Source: Pseudomonadota bacterium (GTDB lineage Bacteria; Myxococcota_A; UBA796; GCA-2862545). Taken from it: a stretch of DNA of 41,271 nt. Below, piece by piece: positions 8,955-18,037 of the stretch. A program made the translations under genes and the position numbers. The notes beneath the pieces are model-generated. The model did no database searches. It saw nothing but the letters and a program-made list of their open reading frames with translations, and had not been told where the DNA came from. The DNA is taken from assembly GCA_947490265.1 (NCBI GenBank), contig CANLGQ010000005.1, forward strand, positions 1-41,271. The letters run 5' to 3'. Position 1 is the stretch's first letter, and each line of letters begins with the position of its first letter.

Positions 8955-10172
8955 TCAGCCGGCGTACATCCGGATGGTGTCGGCGGCTTCCTGGGCCAAC
9001 GCCGTGCAGGTATCGAGGTCCGGGTGCCGCACCACGAGGTTGCCGTCGGAGAGGAAGGTGGCCTTCCAATCGCGCCGGGGCGCGCCCACGGGAAGGAGGT
9101 CGGCCCGCGCTATCCATTTCCCGTGCCTGCGCCGGAACTCATCCATTCCGACGATGTGGCGAATGCGTCCGTGGCCGCTCGCCCGCTTGAAGATGACGGC
9201 TGCGTTCCACGGGCGGCGAAGGTCGGCTTCAAAGTGACCATGACAGACGACGCGCGCCCACTCGACGAACAGGTCGATGTCGTTCGCGTAGTTCATCAGA
9301 TCGACCATCGAGGCGCCGGGCGAGCGGCAGGCGACTTCGCCAAAGACGGCTTCTCCCGAACCGTTAAGGAACCACTCCATGTGGGTGAAGCCGGACCCCA
9401 TCTCGAGCGCCTGGAGCACCCCGTGGCCGAGTCGGCTCCCGGCGCGAACCGGCGCGGCTTGGGGATCCCGTAAGGTTAGGATAATCGGGCTGATCCACTC
9501 GTTTTGACGCGCAATGAGCGTGTTCGGGTGGTAGATCGAAACGCTCGTGAACACCGGGCGGCCAGCGACGCACAGCGTCTCGAACGTGTATTCCTGACCT
9601 TCGACGAACTCTTCGACCACCACTTCCGGGACGTGCGCCGTGGCGAGCAACGCCTGCTCCAGGGCGGGGGCATCTTGGACCTTGAAGGTGTCCATCGAAC
9701 CTGCGCCCGCGGTTGGCTTGACGACGAGCGGAAACCCCAGCGCGCGGGCCGCTTCGCGGATTTCGCCGACGGTACTTGCGCGGCGGCTGCGGGGCGCGCG
9801 CAGGCCCGCCGCACCCACCCGCTCCTTCATCAATTGCTTGTCGCGAAACCCGGCCACCACGCTGGGCTGCATGCCGGGGACCCCCAGCCGCTCGCGGAGG
9901 CGGGCCGCCAAGGTCGTGACGACCTCCCACAACCCCTCCACCCGATCCGGTCGCCTCCCGCCGAGCCAGGTCTCGACGCGGCGGATCACGTCGTCCTCGT
10001 CGAGGATCCGGGGGACGTGCAGGTAGCCGGTGAGGCGGCGGCGGAGCGACCCGGGAAGCTGGTCGGGCGGCGTGTCGCCAACGCCCCAAACGCGAGCGCC
10101 GACCTCGGTCAGGCCGCGGGTGAACTGCTGCATGTCCGGGGGGTAGGCCGGTGCGAGGAACAGAACGTCCAT
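8955..10172 (-). CDS. ATP-grasp domain ligase
   Basis: 405-residue ATP-grasp protein. These enzymes join a carboxylate to an amine or thiol through an acyl-phosphate. The N-terminal domain starts MDVLFLAPAYPPDM. The ATP-grasp fold follows: VVKPTAGAGS (ATP-binding Lys and flexible loop), then VVEEFVEGQEYTFETL (hinge that contacts adenine). The metal-binding strand is FGEVACRSPGAS, as in the subfamily with EVAARPPGA instead of EINPR. Substrate is not evident. The ATG at 10172 is preceded by GGAG; the frame is open upstream to 10508, but that overlaps the divergent NRDE gene and looks like noise. Only 44 bases separate the two divergent starts. The exported TPR protein gene follows 30 bases downstream. 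Confidence 0.85.
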   Translation of the reverse strand: MDVLFLAPAYPPDMQQFTRGLTEVGARVWGVGDTPPDQLPGSLRRRLTGYLHVPRILDEDDVIRRVETWLGGRRPDRVEGLWEVVTTLAARLRERLGVPGMQPSVVAGFRDKQLMKERVGAAGLRAPRSRRASTVGEIREAARALGFPLVVKPTAGAGSMDTFKVQDAPALEQALLATAHVPEVVVEEFVEGQEYTFETLCVAGRPVFTSVSIYHPNTLIARQNEWISPIILTLRDPQAAPVRAGSRLGHGVLQALEMGSGFTHMEWFLNGSGEAVFGEVACRSPGASMVDLMNYANDIDLFVEWARVVCHGHFEADLRRPWNAAVIFKRASGHGRIRHIVGMDEFRRRHGKWIARADLLPVGAPRRDWKATFLSDGNLVVRHPDLDTCTALAQEAADTIRMYAG

Positions 10173-10216
10173 GGGGGCTCCGGGCGGGCACGCTACCATG
10201 CGAGGGGGAGGTGGGC

Positions 10217-10933
10217 GTGTGCCTGATCGCGGTGGCATGGCGCGTGCATCCGCACTGGGAGCTCGTGATCGCCGCGAATCGCGACGAGGCGCGCGACCGT
10301 CCGTCGATTCCGCTGCATGCCTGGGGAGATCGCCCGATCGTCGCTGGCCGCGATGGGCGGGCGGGGGGAACCTGGCTCGCCGTGCACCGGGACGGGCGGG
10401 TCTCCGCGGTGACGAACCAACGGGAACCTGCCGTTCCTGCTGGTCCGAAGTCGCGCGGCGACCTTCCGCTCGCGGCCTTCGACTGCGGGATCGACGCCGC
10501 GTCCGCACACGGGTATTCCGGCTTTCACCTTCTCCTGGCGGAGTCTCGGGTGCTCTGGCACCACAGCAACCGAGAGCCCGGCCCGGTGTCCCTCGCTCCG
10601 GGGATTCACGCTGTTTCGAACGGACCGCTCGCGGATCGGTGGCCGAAAACAGAGCGTGCTCGCCTCGCGCTGTCCGCCGCCCTCGTCGTCCCGGACCTCG
10701 CGCCGGCGAGCCTCTTCCCCCTGCTCGCGGATCGCACGTCGGCCCCCGATGAGCGCCTCCCCTCGACCGGGGTGGGGATCGAGCTCGAACGGGCGCTAGC
10801 GCCCGCGTTTGTCGACCTTCCGGGGTACGGCACGCGCTGTAGCACCGTCGTGTTGCGGTCGGCGGACGAGGTCTGGGTGGTCGAGCGCTCGTTCGACGAC
10901 GGTGAGGATCGGGAGGTCCGCTGGGACCGGTGA
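10217..10933 (+). CDS. NRDE (TANGO2) family protein
   Basis: 238 residues of the NRDE/TANGO2 family (PF05742), named for the Asn-Arg-Asp-Glu motif seen here as IAANRDEA near residue 23. With the GTG at 10217 the protein starts M-C-L-I-A-V. This is the conserved family N-terminus, whose Cys2 would be exposed as an N-terminal nucleophile after Met removal; that pattern decides the start. GTWLAV, AVTNQRE and HAVSNGPLADRWPKTER are further family landmarks. Bacterial relatives have no settled function; animal TANGO2 is linked to lipid and haem handling. A GAGGGGGAGG stretch upstream serves as ribosome site. Cytosolic by appearance. Convergent with the phosphotransferase gene (7 bases between stops). 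Confidence 0.88.
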   Translation: MCLIAVAWRVHPHWELVIAANRDEARDRPSIPLHAWGDRPIVAGRDGRAGGTWLAVHRDGRVSAVTNQREPAVPAGPKSRGDLPLAAFDCGIDAASAHGYSGFHLLLAESRVLWHHSNREPGPVSLAPGIHAVSNGPLADRWPKTERARLALSAALVVPDLAPASLFPLLADRTSAPDERLPSTGVGIELERALAPAFVDLPGYGTRCSTVVLRSADEVWVVERSFDDGEDREVRWDR

Positions 10934-10940
10934 CCGGGCG

Positions 10941-11975
10941 TCAGGAGCAGGCGCCGGCCACCTCGGCGACGATCGCTTCCGCCGCGCGTCGTTGCCCGCC
11001 CAGCGACAACGCCAGCGCGAGCTGGCCGCGCGCGCGAAGGAGGTTGTGCTCGCCACGCCCCCCGAAAGCAGGATTCCACCCGAAGTACGACTCGGCGAGG
11101 GCGTCCGCCGCGAACCGCGCGGCCAACTCGAGCGCGATCCGCTCGGTTCCGGGCACCACCGCAGACCACTCCGTCCGGGTGAGGGCGCCGGCCGAGGCAT
11201 AGCCCCGCACGGTGGCCTCGAACAGACCGAGATGAAACGTGGGGGCTTCGGTGTCCTCGCTCGCCGGGTTGCACCAGCTCCGGAGCATGTCGCCGAGCTC
11301 GACCTCGAGGGTGCCGCGGGCGAGGGTGTCGAGGTCGACCAACGCATGCGCTTCGGAGCCGAGAAAGCGGATATTCGAGATTTTCAGGTCACCGTGGATC
11401 ACCCGGTCCGGGAGATCGGTGGGCCCCTCCCATCGGCCCCACGCCGCGAGGAGGGGCTCGGCGAGCTGGGCGACCGGGCCCCACAGGCGGTGCCCACGCC
11501 ACGTTTCGAGCGCGCTTTGCAAGCGCCCCACGTGGGTTGGGGTGTGGTGGGCGCCCGGACGCACGAACCGAAACGTCCAGTCGAGGTTGCGGGTCGCGGC
11601 GTGAAACCGAGCAACGAGGCGCGCCGCGCTGGCGGCATCGGCCTCGTGGGCGAGCCGGTGGAGGGTGCGGTCGCCCACCGGGGTGAGAAGTCTCCAGACC
11701 CCGTTCGGTGGGACCGTGTGCCAAAGCCCTCCTGAAAGGGTAGGTACAAGGCGTGGGGTGGGCAATCCGGCCGCGGCGAGTGCGGCCGTGACCGCGGCGA
11801 TGTCCTCATGAACCTCGGCGCGGAAGATGTGGGTGTTCAGCTCCTGGAAGTAGCCCATCGGGCCGCTCGGCAGGTCGACGCGCCACGTGCGGTTGATCAG
11901 GCCATCGGCGATGGGCACCAGCTGGTCGGCGGCGAATCCCCAGGCTGTGATCGCGTTGGCGGCAAGGTCGTCCAT
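10941..11975 (-). CDS. APH-family phosphotransferase, resembling N-acetylhexosamine 1-kinases
   Basis: 344 residues of the aminoglycoside phosphotransferase/choline kinase fold (PF01636). The catalytic Brenner loop is VIHGDLKISN (D196 as base, N201 for metal) and the metal-binding DFG equivalent is LVDLDT (D214, D216). The N-lobe segment GYFQELNTHIFRAEVHEDI resembles the LQRINxxVF segment of NahK-type sugar 1-kinases, so a sugar or amino-sugar substrate is the best guess; an antibiotic substrate is not supported. Length is normal. The ATG at 11975 has only a weak ribosome site. It is divergent from the TerB-like gene, with 51 bases between starts. Cytosolic. Confidence 0.85.
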   Translation of the reverse strand: MDDLAANAITAWGFAADQLVPIADGLINRTWRVDLPSGPMGYFQELNTHIFRAEVHEDIAAVTAALAAAGLPTPRLVPTLSGGLWHTVPPNGVWRLLTPVGDRTLHRLAHEADAASAARLVARFHAATRNLDWTFRFVRPGAHHTPTHVGRLQSALETWRGHRLWGPVAQLAEPLLAAWGRWEGPTDLPDRVIHGDLKISNIRFLGSEAHALVDLDTLARGTLEVELGDMLRSWCNPASEDTEAPTFHLGLFEATVRGYASAGALTRTEWSAVVPGTERIALELAARFAADALAESYFGWNPAFGGRGEHNLLRARGQLALALSLGGQRRAAEAIVAEVAGACS

Positions 11976-12026
11976 GGGGCGGCCCTAACCGTTCCCGGGT
12001 GGGATATCCTCTGCAGCGAGGCCGCG

Positions 12027-12830
12027 ATGAACGACGAGCTCAGCCCTTCGCCCGCCCGCCCTGCCGAAGGGGCGCTCCTGTCCCTCCTCGCCTACGTGGC
12101 CGGTTCGGACGGGGAGGTGCACGAACGCGAATTGCAGCTGCTCGCCCGTCTCTTTCCGAAGCTTTCCGCCGCAGAATTGCACGGGGAGGTGGAGGGTCGG
12201 CGCAAGGCGTCGGAGGGCGCGCTCGTTGCCATTTCCGAGCAGTTCCACAGCGAGGACCAGCGGTGGACCGGTCTTCGGTTCGCCGCCCGGATGGCGTGGC
12301 GCGATGGGCACCTCGACGACGCCGAGCGGCAGCTCCTGGGCGACGTCGCGGCTGCGATGTGCCTGCCCAATGGCGCGGTGGAGCGCGTGCTTCGCGAGAT
12401 GCGGCCCGATCGCAAGGAGCGGCTGCTCCCGGAGCGGATGATTCGACTGGTTCAGGAACTTCGCTGGGATTCGGTGACGCTGGCCCGTGGCCCCCTCGTC
12501 AGCTCGGATCTCGCGGCCCTGGTGCCCCCCGGTTGCGACGTGGTGGTGCGGGTCGGCCTCGATCGCGTGGAGGTCCTGGCCCTCTGCACCGACGGGTTGA
12601 TCGCCCGGTTTCAAGATGGCCCAGCCTTCCTGTCGTGGGCCGACCTCGTGAGCTATGGCCGCGAGGGTGCGCTGGGGATCGGCGTGCGGTTGGTCACCGA
12701 AGATGGACGCGAGTACGTGCTCGTCGACCATCGCCTCACCGGATTGTGCCGCTTCCTCGACCGGTTGTTCGATGATCGCGAGCGCAAGCCGGGTGGGCCC
12801 ATCGTCTCGCGCCTGCGTGGGGAGGAGTGA
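12027..12830 (+). CDS. TerB-like domain protein
   Basis: 267 residues. Residues about 12-140 are all-helical and TerB-like: LSLLAYVAGSDGEVHEREL is the first half, with the acidic metal-site-like DGEV, and RMAWRDGHLDDAERQLL repeats the pattern in the second half, as in TerB/DjlA-type domains. The remainder (about 150-267) is a separate alpha/beta region that was not recognised. TerB domains are common in stress and signalling proteins. There is no signal peptide. The ATG at 12027 was chosen because the frame upstream overlaps the divergent kinase gene. The stop overlaps the HAD gene start by four bases (GTGA), opening a plus-strand series that runs to 19357 and includes two protein kinases. 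Confidence 0.75.
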   Translation: MNDELSPSPARPAEGALLSLLAYVAGSDGEVHERELQLLARLFPKLSAAELHGEVEGRRKASEGALVAISEQFHSEDQRWTGLRFAARMAWRDGHLDDAERQLLGDVAAAMCLPNGAVERVLREMRPDRKERLLPERMIRLVQELRWDSVTLARGPLVSSDLAALVPPGCDVVVRVGLDRVEVLALCTDGLIARFQDGPAFLSWADLVSYGREGALGIGVRLVTEDGREYVLVDHRLTGLCRFLDRLFDDRERKPGGPIVSRLRGEE

Positions 12831-13474
12831 GCGTCGCGCTGTTCGATCTCGACGGCACGATCCTGGACTGCAACTCAGGCCGACTGTGGCTCACCGCCGA
12901 GTGGCGGGCCGGCCGGCTCAGCAGTCGGGACGCGGTCTGGGGCGCCTGGTGGCTCGGGCGATACGCCCTGGGACTCGGCGCGGGCCTGGATCGGGTCTTC
13001 GAGGTCGCGGTGCAACAACTCGCCGGTTCGGAGGAGGCCGAGTTGGACGCGCGGACGCGCGTTTGGTTCGAGCGCGAGGTCAAGCCGCGGGTTCGGCGGG
13101 GCGCCCTCCGCGCCCTCGCCGCGCACCGAGCGGCGGGCGATCGGCTGGTCCTCGCGACGACCTCGTCGCTCTACGCCGCGCGCGCGGCCGCCGAAGCCTT
13201 CGGTCTCGACGAGATCGTCTGCACCCGATTCGAGGTCGTAGACGGACGGTTTACGGGGAGGATCTCCGAGCCAGCGCTGGGTGACGCGAAGGCCTCGCGG
13301 GTGTTCGAGTGGGCGGAGCGGCAGGGGGTCTCGCTTGCGCAGTGCACCTTCTACACGGATTCCGCGACCGATCTCCGGCTCCTCGCTGCGGTCGGGCGCC
13401 CGGTGGCGGTGGAGCCCGATCGCGTGCTTCGAAGGGAAGCGTCCCGGCGCGGCTGGCCGGTGGTCTCGTGGTAG
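12827..13474 (+). CDS. HAD-superfamily phosphatase, IB subfamily (SerB-like)
   Basis: 215-residue haloacid dehalogenase-type phosphatase of subfamily IB, like phosphoserine phosphatase and its relatives. Motif I is ALFDLDGTI (nucleophile D7, acid D9), motif II is LATTSSLYA, the motif III Lys is in GDAKASRVF, and motif IV is FYTDSATDLRLL. A helical cap lies between motifs I and II (about 15-100). Active-site residues are complete. The substrate could be phosphoserine, a phospholipid head group or another small phosphomonoester. The GTG start overlaps the TerB-like gene stop (GTGA) with GGAGGA just before it. A Ser/Thr kinase gene starts 25 bases after its stop. Confidence 0.9.
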   Translation: MSVALFDLDGTILDCNSGRLWLTAEWRAGRLSSRDAVWGAWWLGRYALGLGAGLDRVFEVAVQQLAGSEEAELDARTRVWFEREVKPRVRRGALRALAAHRAAGDRLVLATTSSLYAARAAAEAFGLDEIVCTRFEVVDGRFTGRISEPALGDAKASRVFEWAERQGVSLAQCTFYTDSATDLRLLAAVGRPVAVEPDRVLRREASRRGWPVVSW

Positions 13475-13499
13475 GATCGGCGCAACCGGAGGAGATCGC

Positions 13500-14426
13500 A
13501 TGAGCGCGTCGGACCGGGGTTCGCGGCACCCGCCCTCGGTGGCCCCGGTGGAAGGCGAGCCCCTCGGGGGGCGGTACGAGCTGGTGCAGACGTTGGGGAT
13601 CGGTTCCCTTTCGACGGTGTACCGCGCCATGGATCGCCGACTCGCGGTGCCTCGCGCAGTGAAGGTGCTTCACCCCTTCGCGACGGCGGACGGCGTGGCG
13701 CTCGAACGGTTCCTCGACGAGGTGCGGACCCTGGCCCGTCTGGAGCACCCGAACGTGCTCCGCATCTTCGACTTCGGCCGTGATCAGGGCCGTTATTTCG
13801 CGGTGTTCGAACTTGCCGATCGCGGCGGGGTGCAACGGCTGATCGATCAGGGCGGTGCGCTCCCTCCGAACCGGGCGCTGCGGATCGCCTTCCAGGTCAG
13901 CTCCGCCTTGGCGAGCGCGCACCTGCACAGCGTGATCCATCGCGACGTTCGACCGGCCAACGTGCTCATCGGGCTCGACGGGAACGCTCGCCTCGCCGAC
14001 TTCGGCGTGGCGCGACTTCGGCATCGCGTCACCGAGCTCTCTGAGACCGACATCGCGCTGGGTGCCACCGAGTACACGGCGCCCGAACTCCGCTCCGACT
14101 TCTCGGATGCCGACGCTTGCGCCGACGTGTGGTCCGTGGGCGCAGTGCTCCTGTTTCTCCTCACCGCCCGCGTCCCGAGCTGGCCTCATCCGGTAATAAG
14201 CGACGATCTGCCGACCTTCACGGCCCGTGTGTTGCGCGGATCCCTCGCCTTCGATCGCGCCCATCGGTATCCGTCCGCGGATTGGCTCGCTCGCGAGATC
14301 GCCGCGGCATACGATGGCTATGCTGCGTCGGTCGGCCTCCCGCTGCGAGGCGACGCGTGGGTCGAGTGGATGGACGAGCAGTTGGCCGTCGCCCGCCAGG
14401 CCGTCGGCACCGCCGCGCAGCGATAG
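13500..14426 (+). CDS. Ser/Thr protein kinase, compact, HRDVRPAN catalytic loop
   Basis: 308-residue Hanks-type kinase. Gly loop GIGSLSTVYRA (33-43), ATP Lys K55 in RAVKVL, helix-C Glu E74, catalytic loop IHRDVRPANVL (D149 base, N154), DFG at 167-169, and TAPE at 193-196. The Lys two residues after the catalytic Asp, which contacts the gamma-phosphate in most Ser/Thr kinases (HRDLKPxN), is Arg151 here, a change seen in some Tyr kinases. The rest is intact, so activity is plausible. There is no transmembrane segment or sensor domain, so cytosolic. The ATG at 13500 has GGAGGAG upstream. The next kinase gene begins 14 bases after its stop, so the two are surely cotranscribed. Confidence 0.93.
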   Translation: MSASDRGSRHPPSVAPVEGEPLGGRYELVQTLGIGSLSTVYRAMDRRLAVPRAVKVLHPFATADGVALERFLDEVRTLARLEHPNVLRIFDFGRDQGRYFAVFELADRGGVQRLIDQGGALPPNRALRIAFQVSSALASAHLHSVIHRDVRPANVLIGLDGNARLADFGVARLRHRVTELSETDIALGATEYTAPELRSDFSDADACADVWSVGAVLLFLLTARVPSWPHPVISDDLPTFTARVLRGSLAFDRAHRYPSADWLAREIAAAYDGYAASVGLPLRGDAWVEWMDEQLAVARQAVGTAAQR

Positions 14427-14440
14427 CCGCCTTGGACCAG

Positions 14441-17400
14441 ATGATCCCGGTCGGACCGTTCGAAGCCCATGCGCTGATCGGGGTGGGAGGCGCGGGCGAG
14501 GTCTGGTCGGGCGTGCATGTTGCCCAACGGGTGCCGGTAGCGATCAAGGTGATCACCGCAGTGCGAGCCCGAGATGCGCGTTATCGCGAGGGTTTCGCGA
14601 ATGAGGTCCGCGCGGTTGCGGGGCTCGAGCACCCGGGGATTGTGCGGGTGTTCGACACCGGCATCGTGGACGCCGCGGCCGAGGAGCGGTCCTTTGGTCG
14701 CATGGTCGCCGGTAGCCCGTATCTTGCCATGGAGCTGGCGGAAGAAGGCTCGCTCCGCACGACCGATGCCCCCGGCTCCTGGGCGGAGCTTCAAGGCATC
14801 CTCGACTGGATGCTCGAGACCCTCGGGTTCGCGCACGCCCACGGCGTGATCCACCGCGACCTGAAGCCCGGCAACGTGCTCCGTTTTCGCGACCCCGCGG
14901 TGGACGACGATCCCACCCGGGCCAGCCGACTCCGGCTGACGGACTTTGGCCTGGCTCACCCTATGGATCGGGCCGAGCGCGCGATCAAGGGCACCAGTGG
15001 CACCCCCGTATTCATGGCCCCGGAGCAATTCCGCGGGGCGTGGCGGGACTTCGGGCCATGGACCGACCTGTATGCCCTCGGCTGCTTGGCCTACGCCCTC
15101 GCGACCGGGGTGCCGCCGTTTCGGCAGCGGGGGATCACCGCGCTGATGCATGCGCACCTCTCGAGCCCGATTCCGAAGCTCGAACCGAGGCTTCCCGTCC
15201 CGTCGGAATTCGAGCCCTGGGTTCGGCGCCTGATGCAGAAGGAGCCCGAGCACCGGTATGTGCGGGCATCTGACGCGGCGTTTGCGTTGCGGCTCCTGGG
15301 AAAACCGATCCCGACCCCCACTCCCGTTGGCCGGCGGTCCCTGGGCGACAGCCCGACGATGCACACGATGACCCGGAGCTGGCCGGATTGGGTCGCGGCT
15401 GCGCGCGCCGATCCGGAGCGGATCCCCCGACCGCCGCTCCCCCCCGAAGAGAACCTCTCTCGCCGCCTCCATCCCCCGATGCCCTCTCGGTGGGGACGCC
15501 GCGCGAGCAAGAAGGGTTCGATGTCCCTGATCGGCGCCGGGCTCGGTTTGTATGGGCTCCGCGCGATCCCGCTCGTCGGGCGGGACGCCGAGTGCGATCT
15601 GCTGTGGAGCACCCTCGGGGCGGCCCGCCAGGCTGGCGAAGTGCGCGTCGTCTCCCTGGTGGGCCCCGCGGGAGTCGGAAAGAGTCGGCTTGCCGAGTGG
15701 TTCATTCAGCGCGCAGACGAGGTCGGCGCGGCGGTCGCTGTCCACGCGACGCACAGTCCCGGAGCGGGGGCTGGGGATGGCCTCGGGCGGATGGTGGCGG
15801 GCGCGCTCGGTTGCGTGGGCCTGGGGCGTTCCGAGATCGTGCGACGGGTGGAGCGGTGGCTCAAGCGGCGGGGGGTCGACGATCCATGGGACGCGGGCGC
15901 GCTCGTCGAGTTGATCTGGCCGGCACCGGACAGCCACGGGCCCGTGTTGTTCGGCTCGTCCGAGGAGCGCTACTCGTTGATTCACCGGTGGCTCACCTGG
16001 ATCGGCGCCTCAGACGACGACCGGCGCGCCGGGGCCGCGATCGTCTGGCTCGACGATGTGCAGTGGGGCCGCGACGCGCTCGGGCTCGCCGCCTGGTTGC
16101 AGCGGCGGGCCGATGCGGGACCGGTAGTGGTCGTGATGACGGTACGGGAGGAGGCGCTCCCCGATCAACCCGTGGAGGCGAAGCTCCTGGAGGAGATCCA
16201 CGCCAATCCGGCCAGCGCGAGGATGCAGATCGGGCCGCTCGACGGGCCCCACCGCGCCCAGCTCGTCCAGGGACTCCTTCGCCTGGAGGGGGAGGTCGCC
16301 CGGCAGGTCGAGGAGCGCACGGGGGGAAACCCGTTGTTCGCCGTTCAGTTGGTCGGCGACTGGGTGCAGCGCGGCGTGCTCGAGGTCGGGAAAACCGGAT
16401 TCGTCCTTTCCCGAGGCGTCCAACTGCCCCTGCCCGACGGGATCCACCAGCTTTGGGCGCAGCGGCTGGAGCGCGTGCTCGAGAGTCGACCGAGCGCAGG
16501 ACGCGGCGTGCTCGAGATCGCATCGGTCCTCGGCCAGGAAGTGGGAGACGCGGAGTGGCGGTCGGCCTGCCTGGTCGCCGGGCTCGTCGTGCCGAACGAC
16601 CTGGTGGCGGCGCTCGTTGCCCGCCGCCTCGCAAGAGTTCGCGACGGAGGATGGACGTTCGAACACGCGATGTTGCGCGAAAGCCTCGAACGCAGCGCGC
16701 GGGAGTCCGGCCGGATCCGGGGTTGGCATCACGCGGTGGCCGCGGCGCTCCAGATCCGATGGAGTGTGGGCCGCGAACCCGGTCTCGCCGAGAGGCTCGC
16801 GAAACACCTCGTCGACGCGGATCGAAAGGAGGAAGCAGACCTCCCGCTGTCGGTCGCCGCCGTGGAGCACCGGGCCATGAGCGACTATCTCGGGACGATT
16901 GACCTGCTCGACGCGCGGGAGTCGCTGCTCGGCGATCTCGACGTGCCGGCGGACGATCCGCGGTGGGGAGAGTGTACCTCGATGCGGGCCGAGCTGTTGA
17001 TCGGCCTCGGACGCCTGGAGGATGCCGAGCAGGTCGCGCTCGCCCTCGTGGACCGCGCGCGCGCCTTCGGCTGGCCCACGCTGGTGGCCCCCGCCTTGCG
17101 CCATGCGGCTACGGTCGCCGCCAAGCGCGGTCGACTCGAGGCGGCTGAGGAGCGGCTGCGGGCGGCCGAGCTGGCCGCGCGCGACCTGGACGAGGTCGAA
17201 CTGGCGCGTTGCCTGGTGTTCCTGTGCGACGTCGTCCGCCTGCAGGGCCGGGTGGAGGAGGCGCTGCGGTATGGCCGCCGTGGGTTGGCCCGCTTCGAGG
17301 CCCTCGGTGATCCGCGGGGTCAGGGGGACGCGCTGGCGGCGCTCGCGGGCGTTTCGCGCTCCACCGGCGACTCGGACCGTACCGAGGAGTATTGTCGTGG

Positions 17401-17980
17401 GGCGATCCCCCTCTACGAGCAAGTCGGCTCTCGCTTCGGAGTGGCGGTCGCCCGCAACACGCTCGCGGAAGTGCTCCGCAAGCGGGGAGACCTCGTCGGC
17501 GCGGAGAGCGCCTACCGGGCGGCGGAGCTCCTGTTGCGGCAGCTCGGGTCGCCCGAACACCTGGTCCCGCGACTGAACCTGGGACTCGTGCTCCGCGAGC
17601 GCGGCGACCTCCACGGCAGCCGGCTCGTGCTGGAGGAGGCGCTCAGCGGCATGGAGCGCGGTGGACGAAAAGGCTGGGCTGGATTGGTTCATGCGCTCCT
17701 CCTGCCCGTCGTCGCAGCGCTCTCGGATCGCGCCGCCTGGGCCCGGCATCGGGCCGGGGCCCTCGAACTGCTGGGCGCAAGCAGGATCGTGGACGCCGAT
17801 GTTGCCGAGTCGCTGGAGCTGGCGGTCGACCTCGCCGAATCCGCGGGAAACCTGGGTGGAATCGACGCGATCGCCGATCTGGCCCACGCGCAATGGAGCG
17901 CGCTGGGCCAGCATGAGCGCGCTTCGCGGGTTCGGGAGGGATTGTCAAGGAATCGGCTGGCGAATCCCGGCGATGCGTGA
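14441..17980 (+). CDS. Kinase-AAA-TPR signalling protein (PknK-like)
   Basis: 1179 residues in three parts. The kinase domain is complete: GVGGAGEVW, K36 in VAIKV, HRDLKPGN with D140 and K142, TDFG at 167-170, MAPE at 192-195. A Pro/Arg-rich linker covers about 300-360. An AAA/STAND-type ATPase follows, with IPLVGRDAE, Walker A GPAGVGKS (408-415) and Walker B IVWLDDVQW (about 534-542). From about residue 850 to 1130 there are helical TPR-type repeats (GRLEAAEERLRAAEL, GDLVGAESAYRAAEL), the usual ligand- or partner-sensing part of such proteins. The layout matches myxobacterial KinAAA proteins and mycobacterial PknK. The ATG at 14441 was chosen because the kinase domain begins at once; a TTG at 14432 is the alternative. 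Inference: ATP-dependent conformational switching gates the kinase. Confidence 0.93.
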   Translation: MIPVGPFEAHALIGVGGAGEVWSGVHVAQRVPVAIKVITAVRARDARYREGFANEVRAVAGLEHPGIVRVFDTGIVDAAAEERSFGRMVAGSPYLAMELAEEGSLRTTDAPGSWAELQGILDWMLETLGFAHAHGVIHRDLKPGNVLRFRDPAVDDDPTRASRLRLTDFGLAHPMDRAERAIKGTSGTPVFMAPEQFRGAWRDFGPWTDLYALGCLAYALATGVPPFRQRGITALMHAHLSSPIPKLEPRLPVPSEFEPWVRRLMQKEPEHRYVRASDAAFALRLLGKPIPTPTPVGRRSLGDSPTMHTMTRSWPDWVAAARADPERIPRPPLPPEENLSRRLHPPMPSRWGRRASKKGSMSLIGAGLGLYGLRAIPLVGRDAECDLLWSTLGAARQAGEVRVVSLVGPAGVGKSRLAEWFIQRADEVGAAVAVHATHSPGAGAGDGLGRMVAGALGCVGLGRSEIVRRVERWLKRRGVDDPWDAGALVELIWPAPDSHGPVLFGSSEERYSLIHRWLTWIGASDDDRRAGAAIVWLDDVQWGRDALGLAAWLQRRADAGPVVVVMTVREEALPDQPVEAKLLEEIHANPASARMQIGPLDGPHRAQLVQGLLRLEGEVARQVEERTGGNPLFAVQLVGDWVQRGVLEVGKTGFVLSRGVQLPLPDGIHQLWAQRLERVLESRPSAGRGVLEIASVLGQEVGDAEWRSACLVAGLVVPNDLVAALVARRLARVRDGGWTFEHAMLRESLERSARESGRIRGWHHAVAAALQIRWSVGREPGLAERLAKHLVDADRKEEADLPLSVAAVEHRAMSDYLGTIDLLDARESLLGDLDVPADDPRWGECTSMRAELLIGLGRLEDAEQVALALVDRARAFGWPTLVAPALRHAATVAAKRGRLEAAEERLRAAELAARDLDEVELARCLVFLCDVVRLQGRVEEALRYGRRGLARFEALGDPRGQGDALAALAGVSRSTGDSDRTEEYCRGAIPLYEQVGSRFGVAVARNTLAEVLRKRGDLVGAESAYRAAELLLRQLGSPEHLVPRLNLGLVLRERGDLHGSRLVLEEALSGMERGGRKGWAGLVHALLLPVVAALSDRAAWARHRAGALELLGASRIVDADVAESLELAVDLAESAGNLGGIDAIADLAHAQWSALGQHERASRVREGLSRNRLANPGDA

Positions 17981-18037
17981 TCGGTTCCACTTGACGTGGA
18001 CGGCATCTCAGGGGAACGTGTAAGGGAGAGGTGCCTC

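Noticed and set aside
7662-9473. 603-residue plus-strand frame opposite the transglutaminase-like and ATP-grasp genes
   Set aside because: No motif, Arg/Gly/Asp-rich, no ribosome site, and it covers parts of two genes on the other strand.
14117-14440. Upstream extension of the kinase-AAA-TPR gene
   Set aside because: The extra frame overlaps the preceding kinase gene and has no kinase features; the domain starts immediately after the ATG at 14441.
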